A stretch of 8,123 nucleotides of DNA from CBDULQ01 sp965368115 (GTDB lineage Bacteria; Pseudomonadota; Gammaproteobacteria; SZUA-229), in assembly GCA_965368115.1 (NCBI GenBank), contig CBDULQ010000170.1, positions 1-8,123 on the forward strand, given 5' to 3'. The notes beneath the pieces were generated by a model. It had not been told where the DNA came from. It was given only the letters and a program-made list of their open reading frames with translations, and did not search any database. Shown piece by piece: positions 6,178-8,123 of this stretch (the stretch's first letter is position 1; each line of letters opens with the position of its first letter). A program made the translations under genes and the position numbers.

Positions 6178-6849
6178 CTCCAGAAACTTCTGATAGTTCT
6201 CGGCACTGATAATCTGTGTACCGTCACAATTGAATTGCATGCGCACCATATCCTGCACAATGCAGATGGTAATGTTGCGCAGGTAAAAATCCGGCAGACT
6301 ACGCATCAGTTTCAACGTCGACAGAATACGATGCACTTCTTCTTCAGTCATCGGCTCCCAGGACTGATGGCGTTTCAGGAAAATTTTTCTCCAGAACTCG
6401 GGCACCTTGTCGAACCATTTACTTTTCTGAATCATCTGGTAGATGTCGCGCATCGCCTGGATCTTGTCCGCATAACTGATCACCGGAAAATGGCGATCGA
6501 TGTATGCACGATCAGCGAGTTTCTCGGCTTCGTGAATTTCCTGTCGTAGCGGATCGAATATCGACTGGGTACGAATTTCGCCGCTATTGAAACCGATGAA
6601 TACTCGATAAGTGCTGCGATTGATCAACAGCTCTTCCAGATTGACGACCAGCTGATCCATAACCCGATCGACCGGGCTTTCGTATTTCTTACGCTCCAGC
6701 GAGGTTTCACGCAGTGACGGGTCACCCTTGATGCCGATCTGAATACTGCCTTCGTTTAATCCGGTTGCACTCAGAATGCATTCGCGCAAAACCAGCTCTT
6801 CAATATCATTTTCATCAGCCGGCGGTGTTGTTTCGGTAGTCAAAGTCAT
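6160..6849 (-). CDS. Conserved-looking soluble protein of unknown function
   Basis: I do not recognise this family. The 229-residue product has no signal peptide and no membrane span, and appears cytoplasmic. The N-terminal 20 or so residues are acidic and Thr/Pro-rich (a likely flexible tail). A mixed region follows, with an RVFIGFNSGEIRTQS strand pair at about 82-96. The second half is strongly helical and aromatic, with MIQKSKWFDKVPEFWRKIF, TEEEVHRILSTLKLMRSLPD and a C-terminal VQDMVRMQFNCDGTQIIS. Codon use and composition resemble the neighbours, supporting a real gene. The ATG at 6849 abuts a GAGGA, too close for normal initiation, whereas an in-frame TTG two codons later (6843-6841) has ideal spacing; either start is possible. 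It has its own likely promoter (TATAAT at 6925-6930) and lies downstream of a PilZ gene on the same strand. A c-di-GMP-related role is only a guess by proximity. Confidence 0.85.
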   Translation of the reverse strand: MTLTTETTPPADENDIEELVLRECILSATGLNEGSIQIGIKGDPSLRETSLERKKYESPVDRVMDQLVVNLEELLINRSTYRVFIGFNSGEIRTQSIFDPLRQEIHEAEKLADRAYIDRHFPVISYADKIQAMRDIYQMIQKSKWFDKVPEFWRKIFLKRHQSWEPMTEEEVHRILSTLKLMRSLPDFYLRNITICIVQDMVRMQFNCDGTQIISAENYQKFLEQNIPA

Positions 6850-6854
6850 TCCTC
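6850..6854 (-). promoter_or_regulatory. Shine-Dalgarno GAGGA touching the annotated ATG
   Basis: On the minus strand GAGGA is followed directly by ATG (zero spacing) and, after ATGACT, by TTG in the same frame (six-base spacing). The spacing argues that ribosomes may start at the TTG, shortening the protein by two residues. Confidence 0.5.
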
Positions 6855-6878
6855 AATCGATCGTCGTTCTGGCCACAG

Positions 6879-6890
6879 GGGCCCGGGCCC
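6879..6890. repeat. Perfect 12-bp GC palindrome GGGCCCGGGCCC
   Basis: It is self-complementary over all 12 bases and contains only G and C, in an otherwise AT-rich intergenic stretch. It lies between the candidate -10 (6925-6930) and the start codon of the unknown 229-residue protein, thus in its 5' leader. It could be a protein-binding site; as RNA it would form a short stem. Confidence 0.45.
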
Positions 6891-6924
6891 ATAATGATTA
6901 AAAGCATATTCAGGCGGGCAACAT

Positions 6925-6930
6925 ATTATA
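6925..6930 (-). promoter_or_regulatory. Consensus -10 (TATAAT) for the unknown 229-residue gene
   Basis: The minus strand reads TATAAT, giving a transcript start near 6918 and a leader of about 70 bases. At 15-17 bases upstream there are only AT-rich hexamers (TTAAAA, AGTTAA), so the -35 is weak. This suggests the gene can be transcribed separately from the PilZ gene upstream. Confidence 0.55.
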
Positions 6931-6999
6931 CGCTGTTTACAGGTTTTTTAACTTGACGATGCAATTTGGTGAACAGGCCCACGTTTAGTGAAAAGTCCC

Positions 7000-7386
7000 T
7001 CATTCACGCGGCATCAGATGACTGACCGATTCCAGGCCATCAAACAGGCTAACCCACGACAGGTAGTCGGAAAAAGGCATATTGAGCAGCTGCACACCGA
7101 TCTCAAATTGATTAGCCTGGACAGACGGAGCGGACCATTTAACCAGACCGTGAAGAAAATATTTCTGTGCGCTGGCCGACACATCGACCCAAATTTCGAT
7201 CTCACTGAATTCAGGCACCTGTACCGCCGATTCCAGTTTAATACCACTGGCCGACACATCCAGGGTACTGCATCGCAGGGTCACATCGACCAGTTCGGGC
7301 GCCACATTGCTGGCCATGATTTTCACATGCACCGGGTCATCACGGGTCAGGCGTAAATGGCGACGACGATCACTGGGTGAGTTCAT
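7000..7386 (-). CDS. Single-domain PilZ protein, probable c-di-GMP receptor
   Basis: A 128-residue cytoplasmic protein consisting of one PilZ domain. Both c-di-GMP contact motifs are intact: RxxxR as R8-R-H-L-R12 near the N-terminus, and the [D/N]xSxxG motif as D43-V-S-A-S-G48. The remaining beta strands (EIEIWVDVS, YFLHGLVKW, FEIGVQLL) fit the PilZ barrel, and a helical tail follows. From family knowledge such proteins bind c-di-GMP and pass the signal to a partner such as a flagellar, pilus or polysaccharide machine; the partner is not evident here. It is divergent from the aspartic protease gene and upstream of the unknown 229-residue gene. The 150-base gap after it has a fresh promoter-like sequence and no clear terminator. 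The start is ATG 7386, with only a weak GGA upstream. Confidence 0.92.
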   Translation of the reverse strand: MNSPSDRRRHLRLTRDDPVHVKIMASNVAPELVDVTLRCSTLDVSASGIKLESAVQVPEFSEIEIWVDVSASAQKYFLHGLVKWSAPSVQANQFEIGVQLLNMPFSDYLSWVSLFDGLESVSHLMPRE

Positions 7387-7444
7387 TAATGGTTCCAGGC
7401 GCTATCCGGCAGGCTCGGGTTGCAAGATATACAGGGTTGAACTA

Positions 7445-7471
7445 TTGAGCATAATACACAACCTATATAAT
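7445..7471 (+). promoter_or_regulatory. Candidate promoter of the aspartic protease gene
   Basis: TTGAGC (7445-7450) and a consensus TATAAT (7466-7471) are separated by 15 bases, shorter than the usual 16-18. Transcription would start near 7478, inside the first of two dyads, with a leader of about 45 bases. On the opposite strand weak PilZ promoter-like hexamers overlap this region. Confidence 0.5.
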
Positions 7472-7472
7472 T

Positions 7473-7496
7473 CCAGGGCCTGTAAGCCGGCCCTGG
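7473..7496. repeat. 8-bp dyad overlapping the likely transcription start
   Basis: CCAGGGCC (7473-7480) and GGCCCTGG (7489-7496) are perfect inverted arms around an 8-base loop. Immediately after the -10 element, this is a classic repressor-operator position, though it could also form an RNA hairpin at the 5' end of the message. Confidence 0.5.
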
Positions 7497-7509
7497 TATG
7501 CCGGCATAC
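7496..7509. repeat. Perfect 14-bp palindrome GTATGCCGGCATAC
   Basis: It is self-complementary over 14 bases, directly abuts the preceding dyad and ends two bases before the GGAG ribosome binding site of the aspartic protease gene. It could be a second operator site, or an RNA stem that limits access to the ribosome binding site. Confidence 0.55.
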
Positions 7510-7510
7510 T

Positions 7511-7514
7511 GGAG
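7511..7514 (+). promoter_or_regulatory. Ribosome binding site of the aspartic protease gene
   Basis: GGAG lies eight bases before ATG 7523 and supports that start. It is placed just after the 14-bp palindrome, so a stem there could affect translation. Confidence 0.65.
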
Positions 7515-7522
7515 CTAAATAG

Positions 7523-8065
7523 ATGGATCAACAACCCGACAGCACTAATCCGCATCAGCGTATGGGCGGCATCATGATGTTTGCCATGTGGCTGGTGCTG
7601 TTTCTGCTGCTGGCGTATATGTTCAGTCACATACTCGACAAACAACACAACCCCAATCAGCACGTCAGTACCCATGTAAACGTCGACGGCATCCCGGAGA
7701 TTGAATTGCAACGCAACCGTTTCGGCCACTATGTTACCAGCGGTCAGATCAATGGCCAGGATGTGGTATTCATGCTGGACACCGGCGCCACCGATGTTTC
7801 GATTCCCGAAGATATCGCCCGGGACCTGGGCCTGGAACGGGGTTATCCGGCGGTATATCAGACTGCGAACGGCCGCATCACCGTGTATTCAACGCAACTG
7901 GATGATGTCACCATCGGCAATATTCGCCTGCACAATGTGAAAGCCACCATCAATCCCAATGATACGAGCGATGATATTCTGCTGGGTATGAGTTTTCTTA
8001 AACATCTGGAATTCACCCAGCGAGGTGATACGCTTATCCTGAGACAAATCCCGAACAATTCCTGA
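7523..8065 (+). CDS. Membrane-anchored retropepsin-like aspartic protease (DTGA family)
   Basis: A 180-residue protein with a single membrane anchor at about residues 15-37, an uncleaved signal anchor that would place the rest in the periplasm. The catalytic part (about 70-175) is a single-lobed retropepsin-type domain: GQINGQDVVFMLDTGATDVS carries the active-site DTGA with Asp86, and the later hydrophobic-Gly block ILLGMSFLKHLEF (about 152-164) corresponds to the second conserved motif. Like viral proteases and bacterial relatives of the TIGR02281-type family, it would need to dimerise to form a full active site. The natural substrate of these bacterial proteins is generally unknown. A good GGAG at eight bases supports the start. 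Its stop overlaps a possible ATG for the following NUDIX gene (TGATG), so the two are probably translated from one message. Tandem palindromes upstream suggest regulated expression. Confidence 0.93.
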   Translation: MDQQPDSTNPHQRMGGIMMFAMWLVLFLLLAYMFSHILDKQHNPNQHVSTHVNVDGIPEIELQRNRFGHYVTSGQINGQDVVFMLDTGATDVSIPEDIARDLGLERGYPAVYQTANGRITVYSTQLDDVTIGNIRLHNVKATINPNDTSDDILLGMSFLKHLEFTQRGDTLILRQIPNNS

Positions 8066-8076
8066 TGGGGCTCGAT

Positions 8077-8123
8077 ATGAATTTCTGCAGTCAGTGCGGC
8101 TCACCGGTGAGTTTTCGCGTACC
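8077..8123 (+). CDS. NUDIX hydrolase with N-terminal zinc ribbon, 5' end only
   Basis: Only 15 complete codons are present before the right edge. They read MNFCSQCGSPVSFRV. The CxxC pair (Cys4, Cys7) is half of a zinc ribbon, and the whole start closely resembles the N-terminus of gammaproteobacterial zinc-ribbon NUDIX hydrolases (often beginning MNFCSQCG), which hydrolyse nucleoside-diphosphate derivatives. The NUDIX box itself is outside the window, so this rests on the N-terminus alone. Start ATG 8077 is preferred because of homologue length and a GGGG six bases upstream. An in-frame ATG at 8065 overlapping the protease stop would add four residues. Confidence 0.7.
   Translation, partial: MNFCSQCGSPVSFRV

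Noticed and set aside
6931..6950. CTGTTTACAG followed by six T residues as a + strand terminator
   Set aside because: The stem has only four pairs with a two-base loop, too small to act as an intrinsic terminator, and no + strand gene ends here.

Overview
The window looks like a chromosomal segment of a free-living, motile Gram-negative bacterium, most likely a gammaproteobacterium. The evidence is an outer-membrane MlaA lipoprotein, a transmembrane chemoreceptor, a c-di-GMP-type PilZ protein, a membrane-anchored DTGA aspartic protease and the start of a zinc-ribbon NUDIX hydrolase whose N-terminus resembles gammaproteobacterial homologues. I see no insertion sequence, phage gene, CRISPR array, tRNA or rRNA.

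Layout. Positions 1-405 hold no recognisable gene. They carry a GC-rich block with two competing potential stems and an AT-rich dyad upstream of a chemoreceptor gene (406-2424, +). Convergent with it, only 12 bases apart, is the most unusual gene (2437-4416, -). It encodes an N-terminal CheW-like domain, a long disordered basic linker, one membrane span, a long acidic periplasmic linker and a C-terminal LysM domain. Upstream of that gene on the same strand, 55 bases away, is a PlsC-type lysophospholipid acyltransferase (4472-5221, -) that probably shares its transcript. Divergent from it is mlaA (5367-6134, +), which meets an unrecognised 229-residue soluble protein (6160-6849, -) across a perfect 12-bp hairpin. 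Next come a single-domain PilZ protein (7000-7386, -), a divergent region with tandem palindromes, a membrane-anchored aspartic protease (7523-8065, +) and the first codons of a NUDIX hydrolase running off the right edge.

How the genes may work together. The chemoreceptor and the CheW-LysM protein form a plausible pair. The CheW-like domain would dock into a receptor/CheA array on the cytoplasmic side, while LysM would hold peptidoglycan on the other side of the same membrane. This would be a direct physical tether between a chemosensory array and the cell wall, and it is my main candidate for a little-described system. No cheA, cheY, cheR or cheB is in the window, so the pair would rely on machinery encoded elsewhere. 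The acyltransferase and MlaA both concern envelope phospholipids, and PilZ points to c-di-GMP signalling, but a common pathway for all of them is only inference.
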